Position numbers and translations under genes: made by a program. The notes beneath the pieces were generated by a model that was not told the DNA's origin, did not search any database, and was given only the letters and a program-made list of their open reading frames with translations. Of a stretch of DNA of 64,000 nt, positions 19,701-26,750 are shown piece by piece (the stretch's first letter is position 1; every line of letters starts with the position of its first letter). The DNA is from Sphingobacterium tabacisoli (lineage in GTDB: Bacteria > Bacteroidota > Bacteroidia > Sphingobacteriales > Sphingobacteriaceae), in the NCBI RefSeq assembly GCF_017908035.1, contig NZ_JAEQMU010000007.1, positions 124,001-188,000 of the forward strand, given 5' to 3'.

Positions 19701-19940
19701 AATCTCTAAAGTCACAGGAAAGCTATCAGAATTAATTTGAAAAAAACCTTTACCATCCGAAAATACAGAGGCTGCCTTTCCCTTTAACTTAATGTTCGCC
19801 CCTGCGACAGGTTTGCTCCTTTCATCAAGAACGTGGCCTTTCAGCACAGATTGGGCAAACGTTACAACAGTTTGCATCAGCAAAAAAAGCAAACTAATGG
19901 TCTTTAGGCAAAAAGACCGCTTAAAGTTTAAAAATTGCAT
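16704..19940 (-). CDS. SusC/RagA family TonB-linked outer-membrane transporter
   Basis: This 1078-residue product has a signal region (LKTISLLFLLMQTVVTFAQ) and a carboxypeptidase-D regulatory domain (LKGHVLDERSKPVAGANIKL). The signature DEVVVVAYGTQKRSNVVGSV comes next, then the plug motifs (LVGRVPGLTGLQQSGRPGAD, AYGLQAANGIILVKTKSG) and a long barrel closing with QRIFEFGLNVTF. No STN domain is present. It is the first gene of module A, preceded by a 362-base AT-rich leader region, and is probably controlled by the ROK protein or another unlinked regulator. Imports the locus substrate together with SusD 14960-16666. Confidence 0.96.
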   Translation of the reverse strand: MQFLNFKRSFCLKTISLLFLLMQTVVTFAQSVLKGHVLDERSKPVAGANIKLKGKAASVFSDGKGFFQINSDSFPVTLEISYVGFQAKEQVVRTADNVTVVLTSSDKEIDEVVVVAYGTQKRSNVVGSVTQISADDIKKAPSMNITNSLVGRVPGLTGLQQSGRPGADNTSLYLRGVGTYGENQSPLVIIDDIERSLSTLAYLDPSEIETISFLKDAVATAAYGLQAANGIILVKTKSGRKEETRVSYNFGYSIGQNTRFPKFLNGPDYMAWYNKGTELDNDFLLSTNQAQVGLVYSQEMIDAVRSGTNTNPLLGNTDWVSLLTDNNSYSQHHAATISGGGSKSQYFASISHMDQDGVIDNTGFKRYNVRTNLKNDINDYLTLTLNVGLRNQVSNTPGISPDNSEYMNPFYQAVRMLPNLPMYAPNGLPTAYQAGAGWVNPVASVENSGYQKYKSNIFQGQANLDFRVPGVEGLVLKVQGAYDFTGREGKRWTTPYRTMGRARDQVTGDYIALDVVPGIGKTTLRQDYQASYRKTMQSSLNYSKTVGDHTFTGLALYEYSGTKGNIFATGASNFPISIIQEINYGSTDPNDLIAATGSSDAETARAGFVARLNYAYQDKYLVELVSRWDASANFIKENRWKSFPAVGLGWIVSREDFFAKALETVDFLKVKASYGRAGNDRAQVGTFPYLSTFSQTTINNTVPHGHTPPVVIGGKPVMPIYTNPLQNPKLRWEESTIMNVGFESRFLNGKVGFDFEWFYRLTEDILERVNNLYPGSIGGYYPALVNVGSVDNRGFDAQLRYNDRVGEFKYGITGNVNWARNRILKRDEPDGTPAWKSLIGKPVGTKIGFISDGIIQDWEEARNTPTPSGGTLAPGFFKFRDLNGDGKITAAEDQTYIGRSNVPELTFGLNIDLAYKGFDFSALLQGATKVNISLAGTYEGSSNTSGVDDNTPFTRAFYNYGNSPYFLVENSWRPDNPNAEFPRLSAYKATGISNQNGFSNSGWVRDGSYLRLKSAQLGYTFSKAMLQEIKVENIRLFVSGSNLFTWDKLKYIDPEMPNVNNGFYPQQRIFEFGLNVTF

Positions 19941-20254
19941 AATTTAGTTTTTAATGTTTATTTTAAATATTCATCTACTCAAAACATAGCTACTCGTTGA
20001 AATTATAATCAGTTAGTCAACAAGAATAGGAACCATAGCTATCCGGCATCCCCTTTTATCAAAAACAAGAATATTTTCCCACGAACAATACGATATCATA
20101 TTTAAGCTTTGCTCGGTACTCCGACACTAAATACGAAATAAAATATCAAACAATCAATTTATTTATAATTTTTTTTAATATATATCACATAAAAAGACAC
20201 ATATAAAACAAAAAGAATATCAATTAAATAAATAAAATACTATTTAAACAAAAA
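19941..20254. other. AT-rich intergenic region upstream of module A susC
   Basis: No coding signal is visible. The stretch is very AT-rich and must hold the promoter of the minus-strand susC gene. The sequence around 20150-20175 (ATCAATTTATTTATAATTT) resembles the one at 11752-11770 upstream of module B (ATCAATTTATTTTTAATTT). That could be a shared regulatory site or just shared AT bias. I found no clean TAnnTTTG box. Confidence 0.5.
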
Positions 20255-20282
20255 AATCTCATCGCTTTTAGCAATGAGATTT
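20255..20282 (-). terminator. Rho-independent terminator after AmpG-like MFS gene
   Basis: A 12-bp stem with one G-U wobble (20254/5-20265 with 20271-20282) and a 5-6 base loop is followed on the minus strand by a run of T. It lies about 20 bases after the stop codon at 20303. Confidence 0.8.
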
Positions 20283-20302
20283 CCGAAAAACATATATATA
20301 TA

Positions 20303-21577
20303 TTACGCTTCTTCCAATTCTTCAGGCTTTTTTAAAGGCACCAACCAAGTCACTATAAAAGCGGGTATTGTCGCAATCATGACCCATATAAAGAACTCCC
20401 TATACCCCATCATATCACTCAACCAGCCACTGATCATCGACGGTATCATAAATCCAAGATTCACTAGACCACTCCCGAAAGCATAATGTGCCATTTTATA
20501 TTTTCCCGGGGCGATATTCTGCATAATGAACAGGATCAGTCCGACAAAACCAAATCCATAGCCAAAATATTCAATAACAACCGCACTCCCAATTATATAT
20601 AGATTTTCAGGTTGTGTTACTGCTAGAAACGCATACGCAGCAAAAGGTATATTAAAAGCGGTACATAGGATCAAAAGCGATTTTCTATTTAATCCGCTCT
20701 TAGCAATAAAATTACCCGCTACAATAGATCCTAAAACAAAGGCGATAGCTCCAAAAACACCATACAACAGGCCAATCTGCGATGTACTTAATTCCAAGCC
20801 CCCTTCAGCACGCGATGACTTGAAGAAAAGGGGAATTATCTTGATAGCCTGCCCTTCGGCGAAACGATAAAAAACAATGAACGCTAGACTGAACCAGATA
20901 TGCTTCTTCTGAAAAAAAGTAATAATGACATCTTTCAAAGTCGCCATCCCTTCTTTAAAAGTAGACGATTTCACAGTCGATTCTGTGGATGGTAGCACCC
21001 GCATATTATAGAATCCCAACAATAGCATTATAGCTCCATACACAAACATAACAATCATCCATGCGTTGTGGATACCAACTTCCCGTTCCAACTGCCCCGC
21101 AAAGTAAACCAATGCCCCCCCAGAGAAAACTTTAGCTACGTTATAAAATGCACCTTGCCAACCCACATATTTAGCTTGCTGTTTAGCAGACAACTCATTG
21201 AGATAAACACCGTCTGCGGCCGTATCATGAGTAGCTCCGCTCAATGCTATAATTGTCAATATTGCAATGGAAAAACTAAAAAAATGACCCAACTGCAACG
21301 TCAATCCCACCAATCCAAACAATATCCCTGTGAATATCTGCGTAATATAAACGAAGAATTTCCTTGTCTTATACAATTCCAAAAAAGGTCCCCAAAGTGG
21401 CTTCAGCGTCCAAGGAATCATAATCAGCGAGGTCCAAAATGCAATCTGCGTATCAGAGACCCCCATATTTTTATACATAATAGAACTCGCGCCTGATACT
21501 GCCACAAAGGGCAGTCCCATAGCAAACCAAGTTGTAGGTATCCAATACATTGGATGTAAAGTCTTCTTATTCTCCAC
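20303..21577 (-). CDS. AmpG-like/PAT family MFS permease
   Basis: This 424-residue product has about twelve hydrophobic segments. The N-terminal MYWIPTTWFAMGLPFVAVSG and DTQIAFWTSLIMIPWTLKPLWGP, together with SGATHDTAADGVYLNEL, fit the AmpG/acetyl-CoA-transporter branch of the major facilitator superfamily. AmpG imports GlcNAc-anhydroMurNAc muropeptides in Proteobacteria; Bacteroidota relatives are less well defined. The annotated start is a GTG; an ATG at 21550 nine codons later would leave almost no N-terminal tail, so the GTG is kept with caution. It is divergent from the ROK regulator, with a 191-base intergenic region, implying regulation by it. It is likely the inner-membrane importer of the locus product. 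Confidence 0.8.
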   Translation of the reverse strand: MENKKTLHPMYWIPTTWFAMGLPFVAVSGASSIMYKNMGVSDTQIAFWTSLIMIPWTLKPLWGPFLELYKTRKFFVYITQIFTGILFGLVGLTLQLGHFFSFSIAILTIIALSGATHDTAADGVYLNELSAKQQAKYVGWQGAFYNVAKVFSGGALVYFAGQLEREVGIHNAWMIVMFVYGAIMLLLGFYNMRVLPSTESTVKSSTFKEGMATLKDVIITFFQKKHIWFSLAFIVFYRFAEGQAIKIIPLFFKSSRAEGGLELSTSQIGLLYGVFGAIAFVLGSIVAGNFIAKSGLNRKSLLILCTAFNIPFAAYAFLAVTQPENLYIIGSAVVIEYFGYGFGFVGLILFIMQNIAPGKYKMAHYAFGSGLVNLGFMIPSMISGWLSDMMGYREFFIWVMIATIPAFIVTWLVPLKKPEELEEA

Positions 21578-21655
21578 TCGAAACGGTATTTGGTCTTTAA
21601 ATGATTACTTGAAAGTTCAATTTTATCAAAAAAAAACTTAACACGCAACTTATTA

Positions 21656-21669
21656 TTAAAATATTTTAA
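21656..21669. promoter_or_regulatory. candidate operator between MFS and ROK genes
   Basis: A perfect 14-base palindrome TTAAAATATTTTAA lies in the divergent intergenic region. ROK repressors such as NagC and Mlc bind AT-rich palindromes with T-rich and A-rich arms, so this is a plausible autoregulatory site. Its pure A/T content makes chance occurrence likely enough to keep confidence low. Confidence 0.3.
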
Positions 21670-21768
21670 AAACATGCTATCATTAAAAGCTATCTATATC
21701 AGAATAAGTTCTTGTTGAGTAACTTTTTTACTATATTTAACCCTATTCATAGGGTAATCATTTTCGAA

Positions 21769-22998
21769 ATGGGATCAAATTTTTTGACAGACTTACATAA
21801 TGCCAACATCTCTGGTGTTGCATTTAAAAACATAAAGCTTAAAAAGAAAATCTTAGCATACTTTGCCGCTGAAGAGCTCGCGACTATAGCCGAACTTAGC
21901 AAAGAATTCAATATCAGCATTCCTAAAATCAATGAATCAATCAACGAACTCATTGAAGAGAAACTGGTTAAAGATTATGGAAAGCAAACCTCTAATGTAG
22001 GGCGAAAGCCAAATAATTACGGATTAGAAGCTAATTCGGCCTTTTTTATCGGTGTCCAGGTAAGCCATGACTTTTTAAGCATTGCGATGATCAATATGAA
22101 AAAGGAGCTTATCGCCAGTAAGCACGACATCCCCTATACACTAGAAAACAACGAGCAGTCTTTATTAGATATCTGTAAGGAAATAAAAGAATTTATTATC
22201 AAACTAAACATAAAGAAAGAAAAAATCTTGGGAATAGGTGTCAACCTATCTGGACGCATCAACTATAGGACCGGATATTCTTACAGTTACTTTAACTTTT
22301 ATGAAGATCCGCTCTCCAATTTCTTTGAACAAGAGCTCGGTATACGGACATTTCTAGAAAACGACACAAAGGCGCTTGCTTACGGCGAGTTTTCGAGTGG
22401 CTTACTGACCAACGAAAAAGATGCTTTATTTATTAATGTTGACAACGGTATTGGTCTCGGTATACTGATCAATAACCAATTGTACTATGGCAAATCTGGA
22501 TTCTCTGGCGAATTTGGCCATATTCCAATCTTCGATAATGACATTATCTGCAAATGTGGTAAAAAAGGATGTCTTGAAACCGAAGCATCCGGACATGCTT
22601 TACGCCGCATGGTGATTTCTCAATTAAAAGAAGGAGCTACCAGTACGCTAACGAAGAAATTTCAAGAAATTGAAGACATCCGCTTACATGATATTATTCA
22701 AGCGGCAAAAAAAGATGATACATTATGTATTGAGGCCATCAATGAAATCGGTGAAAAACTAGGCCGGGGATTGGCGGCTCTGATTAACATCTTTAATCCT
22801 GAACTCATCATCATCGGCGGAATACTAGCGTCATCCGACGAATATTTGAGTCTACCCCTGAAGAATGCGATCAATAAATATTCCCTTTCCATTGTCAACA
22901 AAGACACCAAAATTGTAATGTCAAACAATGGCCAAAAATTTGCGGCAATAGGAGCTTGTTTACTATTAAGAGACAGACTCCTTGAAATAACAGAATAA
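21769..22998 (+). CDS. ROK family transcriptional regulator/sugar kinase-like protein
   Basis: This 409-residue product starts at the ATG at 21769 (MGSNFLTDLHNANISG); the frame extends upstream only to a TTG. Residues ~22-75 form a winged helix-turn-helix (LATIAELSKEFNISIPKINESINELIEEKLV). They are followed by the ROK ASKHA domain with LENDTKALAYGEF (retaining the Asn-Asp pair), GEFGHIPI and the zinc-binding CKCGKKGCLETEASGHAL motif. HTH-bearing ROK proteins respond to sugars or sugar phosphates, for example GlcNAc-6-P for NagC. It is divergent from the AmpG-like permease and adjacent to the two susCD modules, so it is the best candidate for their regulator. Effector unknown. Confidence 0.9.
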   Translation: MGSNFLTDLHNANISGVAFKNIKLKKKILAYFAAEELATIAELSKEFNISIPKINESINELIEEKLVKDYGKQTSNVGRKPNNYGLEANSAFFIGVQVSHDFLSIAMINMKKELIASKHDIPYTLENNEQSLLDICKEIKEFIIKLNIKKEKILGIGVNLSGRINYRTGYSYSYFNFYEDPLSNFFEQELGIRTFLENDTKALAYGEFSSGLLTNEKDALFINVDNGIGLGILINNQLYYGKSGFSGEFGHIPIFDNDIICKCGKKGCLETEASGHALRRMVISQLKEGATSTLTKKFQEIEDIRLHDIIQAAKKDDTLCIEAINEIGEKLGRGLAALINIFNPELIIIGGILASSDEYLSLPLKNAINKYSLSIVNKDTKIVMSNNGQKFAAIGACLLLRDRLLEITE

Positions 22999-23020
22999 TT
23001 CTATTGCACAACTATATCAC

Positions 23021-23053
23021 ATTGCGATAGCCTACGGGCTATCGCAATATTTT
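23021..23053 (+). terminator. bidirectional hairpin terminator between ROK and FAD-oxidoreductase paralogue
   Basis: A perfect 12-bp stem (23021-23032 with 23037-23048, loop of 4) is followed by ATTTT. It overlaps the last three codons/stop of the convergent gene 23039-24319, so the two genes share their 3' hairpin. Confidence 0.75.
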
Positions 23054-24319
23054 CCCTTCCCCATCGATAGCTTTGACATAAGGATCTGCATACCGATCCA
23101 CCAAAACAGCAAACTCATATCGAGAGACAATATGCTCAGGATCATAAACTCCTTTAAACTTCAATTTTCTAGACCACTCTTTTTCTACCTCTCGGTTTAC
23201 CTCATCCCCTCTCAGAGAAACATGTTTAATCAAATCCAGCAACTCTTTCAACTCAAAGTCCCTGTCCTCTTTATCGACAAACCACAGTTGGCTACGCGAA
23301 TACAGACTATTGAAAACAGCTTTGACGGAACCAATCGAAACTGGTCTATCTCCATCAAATAAAATTCCTTTTTCAGTGTCTTCTACAGGAAAAAAAGATA
23401 CTAAGAAAATCTTCTGTAACGATTTAAAGTTACTATCCGAAGAGGATATATCAGAAAAAGGCAAGATACGGGCATCAAAAGTCAACAACTCGGTCTGCAA
23501 CTTCCGCATATCAATCTTATCCGCTGTAGTCTTGAAAAAAGAACAATATGCTGCCGCGGCACCTACCGCCTGTCCCAGATTAGCACGCAGTGACAGGCTA
23601 TTGTCGTCTAGCCCTACCTGCACAAGACCTGCGGTAAAAAAAACATTGGAATTGCTTCGCGAGAACACATCAAACCACCTATAGCCATACAGAGCAGTCT
23701 CATACTCCCCCAGAGCCAGGAGTGTACGGCGCTCGTCGGCATTAATTTCTGGCAATGACAAAATACGGGACGGTTTGGCAAACAAATCCGTTGAAACGAC
23801 ATACGGCCTAGTATCTCCCTGTGGCGTAGCATCGACCATAGCACGAACGCCATATTTCCGCTTATTAGACAATGTTACTGTCAGTCCCTTTTTGCCTTTG
23901 GCTATCCCAACCACCTGCGTCCCGCTCACAAGCGTAAGGTTCTGTTGTTTGGCCAACATCCGCTCTAGCGCATTTCGCATTAGACGAGGATTTATATCTT
24001 TCTGAAGAGCCAAAATCAACGAATCTTCTTTGCTCTTTAACTGTCCAGTTTCAATAAGCAGATCTTTCCATATCCCACCCAGCAAATGCGCATTACAAGC
24101 GACAGGTAACGTCGAGTTCTCGACATCTGCCATATAGGTAGCCCCTTCAAATACCCATATCGTAGGCACATTAGAACGGGCTGCCTGCAATGCTGCGGCA
24201 AAAGCCTCCACACCATCACCATAAACCAGCAACGTTGGCTTAACCTCCTTTGCTATCGCCCCCGTGATTCCACAAAATAACATCAAGAGACCGATTATGC
24301 TAACTTTTAATCTTATCAT
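23039..24319 (-). CDS. short divergent paralogue of FAD-dependent oxidoreductase (PF12831-like)
   Basis: This 426-residue product has a signal peptide (LLMLFCGITGAIA). It parallels the 622-residue oxidoreductase at 8811. The N-terminal nucleotide-binding strand is TLLVYGDGVEAFAAALQA with an acid at the end of strand two (WVFEGA), the middle region has LGQAVGAAAAYCSF (compare LGIGQASGVVAALAV), and the end YEFAVLVDRYADPYVKAIDG resembles KVAVLLDHHLKVFEKKVDF. The glycine motif is GDGVEA rather than GGGASG, so the third glycine is lost, and the product is about 200 residues shorter. FAD binding may therefore be weak or lost. It is convergent with the ROK gene and outside the main operons. Family membership is likely; activity is doubtful. 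Confidence 0.68.
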   Translation of the reverse strand: MIRLKVSIIGLLMLFCGITGAIAKEVKPTLLVYGDGVEAFAAALQAARSNVPTIWVFEGATYMADVENSTLPVACNAHLLGGIWKDLLIETGQLKSKEDSLILALQKDINPRLMRNALERMLAKQQNLTLVSGTQVVGIAKGKKGLTVTLSNKRKYGVRAMVDATPQGDTRPYVVSTDLFAKPSRILSLPEINADERRTLLALGEYETALYGYRWFDVFSRSNSNVFFTAGLVQVGLDDNSLSLRANLGQAVGAAAAYCSFFKTTADKIDMRKLQTELLTFDARILPFSDISSSDSNFKSLQKIFLVSFFPVEDTEKGILFDGDRPVSIGSVKAVFNSLYSRSQLWFVDKEDRDFELKELLDLIKHVSLRGDEVNREVEKEWSRKLKFKGVYDPEHIVSRYEFAVLVDRYADPYVKAIDGEGKILR

Positions 24320-24409
24320 ACTCTAAAGTACATAAAAGTTCTGATTCCTTTCTGCTAACTTTCTTTACTTTTTCCCTTTTACTTTTTTCTAATATATTGC
24401 TTTAATGAG

Positions 24410-24417
24410 TAACTTTG
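24410..24417 (+). promoter_or_regulatory. -7 box (TAnnTTTG) of glnS
   Basis: TAACTTTG matches the Bacteroidota -7 consensus exactly and ends only four bases before the glnS ATG. If it is used, the transcript would be leaderless or nearly so. No clear -33 TTG is seen at normal spacing. Confidence 0.45.
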
Positions 24418-24421
24418 CTAC

Positions 24422-26092
24422 ATGATAGAGGAAGATAAATCACTTAATTTTATTGAAGAAATTGTCGAAGAGGATCTTCGCAATGGAACACATGACGGAC
24501 GTGTATTAACACGCTTCCCTCCCGAACCCAATGGCTACCTCCACATCGGACATGCCAAATCCATCTGTTTGAACTTTGGATTAGCGCAGAAATACAACGG
24601 AAAGACAAACCTTAGGTTTGATGACACCAATCCTGTTACCGAAGATGTAGAGTATGTAGAAAGTATAAAGAAAGATATACAATGGTTGGGATTCCAATGG
24701 GCAGAAGAACTTTATACATCCGACTATTTTGAGACTCTTTATCAATATGCGGTCCAACTGATTCAACATGACTTGGCTTATGTAGATGACAGTACAGCCG
24801 AAGAGATTGCAGCAGCAAAAGGAACTCCGACCGAACCGGGGGTACCCACTCCATACCGTAGCCGCTCTATTGAAGAGAATTTAACGCTCTTCCAAGAAAT
24901 GCGTGATGGCAAGTATAAAGATGGAGAAAAGGTATTACGTGCAAAAATTGACCTCGCAAATCCAAACATGCATTTGCGCGACCCACTTTTGTACCGTATC
25001 AAACACGCACACCACCACCGTACAGGTGACCAATGGTGCATCTACCCGATGTATGATTTTGCCCATGGGCAATCCGACTCTATCGAAAAAATCACACACT
25101 CGGTATGTACTTTGGAGTTTATTCCACACCGTCCGCTTTACGACTGGTTGATTGAGCGATTAGAAATATTCCCATCCAAACAGTACGAGTTTGCACGCCT
25201 CAACATGACGTATACCGTGATGAGTAAACGTAAACTATTGCAATTGGTAAATGAAGGCCATGTCGAAAGCTGGGACGACCCGCGCATGCCTACCATCTCC
25301 GCATTCCGTAGAAGAGGTTATACGCCAGCAAGTATCCGTAATTTTTGCGAGCGTATAGGTATCCAAAAACGAGAGAATATGATCGACTTCAGTCTTTTAG
25401 AATTCTGTATCCGTGAAGATTTAAATAAAACTGCATGGCGCCGTATGGCCGTATTGGATCCTATAAAATTGATCATCACCAACTACCCTGAGGGAAAAAT
25501 TGAAGAGCTTGTAGGTGAAAACAATCCGGAAGTTGAAGGCGGAGAAGGCAGTAGAGCCATCCCATTCTCTAATGAACTTTGGATTGAACGAGAAGATTTC
25601 ATGGAAGAACCTCCAAAGAAATTCTTCCGCCTAGGGCCTGGTCTATCTGTACGTCTTAAACACGGCTATATCGTAGAGTGTCATGATTTCAAAAAAGATG
25701 AAACCGGAAAAGTCACAGAGATATACTGTACCTATGTAGCAAATTCCAAATCAGGCGAAGACACTTCGGGACTGAAAGTTAAAGGAACAATACATTGGGT
25801 TTCCGTAGCTCATGCCAAAAAAGCACAGGTGAGACTTTATGATCGCCTCTTCCAAGTAGAGAATCCTGCAGCAGAAGAAGACTTCAAGGCAAGCATCAAC
25901 CCCGATAGCCTACATATTATCGAGAATGCCTACATTGAACCTGATTTAGCAAATGCAGTACCAGGAAAGGGATATCAGTTTATTCGTATGGGATACTTTA
26001 CCCTCGATACCAAATCCAGCCCGGAGCATCTCGTATTCAACCGCACGGTGGCACTAAAAGATTCTTGGGCCAAAGAGGTCAAAAAAGGATAA
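24422..26092 (+). CDS. glnS: glutaminyl-tRNA synthetase
   Basis: This 556-residue cytoplasmic class I synthetase charges tRNA(Gln) with glutamine. PPEPNGYLHIGHAKS carries the HIGH motif at residues 41-44, and MSKRK at about 267-271 is the GlnRS form of the KMSKS loop. FDDTNPVTEDVEYVESIKKDIQWLGF and the anticodon-binding beta-barrels in the C-terminal half (from about residue 340) are also typical. Length equals that of E. coli GlnS. It is a single-gene unit: a TAnnTTTG box sits just upstream and a strong terminator follows the stop codon. It is divergent from 23039-24319. Presence of GlnRS implies that glutamine is charged directly rather than through the amidotransferase route. Confidence 0.98.
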   Translation: MIEEDKSLNFIEEIVEEDLRNGTHDGRVLTRFPPEPNGYLHIGHAKSICLNFGLAQKYNGKTNLRFDDTNPVTEDVEYVESIKKDIQWLGFQWAEELYTSDYFETLYQYAVQLIQHDLAYVDDSTAEEIAAAKGTPTEPGVPTPYRSRSIEENLTLFQEMRDGKYKDGEKVLRAKIDLANPNMHLRDPLLYRIKHAHHHRTGDQWCIYPMYDFAHGQSDSIEKITHSVCTLEFIPHRPLYDWLIERLEIFPSKQYEFARLNMTYTVMSKRKLLQLVNEGHVESWDDPRMPTISAFRRRGYTPASIRNFCERIGIQKRENMIDFSLLEFCIREDLNKTAWRRMAVLDPIKLIITNYPEGKIEELVGENNPEVEGGEGSRAIPFSNELWIEREDFMEEPPKKFFRLGPGLSVRLKHGYIVECHDFKKDETGKVTEIYCTYVANSKSGEDTSGLKVKGTIHWVSVAHAKKAQVRLYDRLFQVENPAAEEDFKASINPDSLHIIENAYIEPDLANAVPGKGYQFIRMGYFTLDTKSSPEHLVFNRTVALKDSWAKEVKKG

Positions 26093-26093
26093 T

Positions 26094-26128
26094 AACAAAA
26101 AAGGAAGCTTAAAGCTTCCTTTTTTGTT
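26094..26128 (+). terminator. Rho-independent terminator of glnS
   Basis: A long inverted repeat (GGAAGC/GCTTCC core extended by A-run/T-run to about 17 bp) immediately follows the glnS stop, with a TTTTTT tract. It reads as a terminator in both directions. Confidence 0.92.
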
Positions 26129-26196
26129 ATATAATCCCGGAGAGCTTGCCTCTCTAAGACAATCTCGATTAGGAACTCCACCTAAAAGCTGTTATA

Positions 26197-26240
26197 TTAG
26201 AAGATAAAACCACAATTATAGCCTTAAAATCATCTTCTAA
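26197..26240 (+). promoter_or_regulatory. 9-bp inverted repeat upstream of HU-like gene
   Basis: TTAGAAGAT (26197-26205) is exactly mirrored by ATCTTCTAA (26232-26240), 26 bases apart and ending 13 bases before the ATG. It could be an operator or a 5' leader stem-loop; the sequence does not decide between them. Confidence 0.3.
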
Positions 26241-26253
26241 AGCTTTTTGTACT

Positions 26254-26637
26254 ATGGCAATGAAGTTCAATATCCATGAAATCGTTAACGGGATGAACCC
26301 TGAAGCACCAAATAAATTCTATCTACGCCCCATAAGCTCCGGCGAAAAAAACCTGGATGAGCTCGCTGCTGACATCGCCCATTCCTCTTCCCTTACAGAA
26401 GCGGATGTATATGCTGTTCTTCAAAGTTTGGTGCGAGAAATCCCGCGGGCAATAGCCGACGGCTACATTGTAAGATTGGGCAACTTAGGGTCTTTCAGAA
26501 TGAGCGTTAATAGCGCAGGTAGCCAAAGTGCAGATCAAGTATCTGAACAGAATATAACGAAAAGACGATTAATATTTAATGCCGGGAAGTCCGTTAAAAA
26601 AGAACTCGATAAAATAGTCTTCGTAAAGAATAAATAA
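26254..26637 (+). CDS. HU family (HU-HIG type) DNA-binding protein
   Basis: This 127-residue protein has the layout of Bacteroidota HU-HIG proteins: an N-terminal extension (MKFNIHEIVNGMNPEAPNKFYLRP), then the HU helices (DELAADIAHSSSLTEADVYAVLQSLVREIP) and the beta arm beginning DGYIVRLGNLGSFRMSVNS. The C-terminal basic segment TKRRLIFNAGKSVKKELDKI completes the fold. It binds and bends DNA as a dimer in the nucleoid. Two ATGs are possible (26254 and 26260). It is monocistronic, with a leader inverted repeat upstream and a three-palindrome cluster downstream. The call is confident for the family; the specific role is unknown. Confidence 0.85.
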   Translation: MAMKFNIHEIVNGMNPEAPNKFYLRPISSGEKNLDELAADIAHSSSLTEADVYAVLQSLVREIPRAIADGYIVRLGNLGSFRMSVNSAGSQSADQVSEQNITKRRLIFNAGKSVKKELDKIVFVKNK

Positions 26638-26679
26638 CAAACAGAACCAAATAAAAAAAGACTTAGGCAACTTGTAGAA

Positions 26680-26737
26680 ATTGAACGCTCAATTCCCATA
26701 AAACGAGCGCTCAGATTATACATATTGAGCGCTCAAT
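26680..26737. repeat. three near-palindromes at 22-base spacing between convergent genes
   Basis: TTGAACGCTCAA (26681-26692), GAGCGCTC (26705-26712) and the perfect 14-base palindrome ATTGAGCGCTCAAT (26724-26737) share the core GARCGCTC. Their centres lie at about 26686.5, 26708.5 and 26730.5, exactly 22 bases apart. They sit between the 3' ends of the HU-like gene and the CI-like regulator gene. They could pair with each other as a bidirectional terminator or be bound in phase by a protein. Confidence 0.7.
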
Positions 26738-26750
26738 TTTATAGGACAGC

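Noticed and set aside
5642-19940. Recent tandem duplication of susCD
   Set aside because: The two SusC and two SusD proteins share only family motifs, differ along their length and have unrelated third genes (DUF5017 versus DUF5018).
23039-24319. Frameshifted pseudogene of the FAD oxidoreductase
   Set aside because: The frame is open for 426 codons, has a normal signal peptide and start, and its 3' end matches the paralogue's C-terminus, so it is treated as a divergent gene.
26680-26737. CRISPR-like array
   Set aside because: Only three short palindromes with 22-base periodicity, no spacers and no cas genes.
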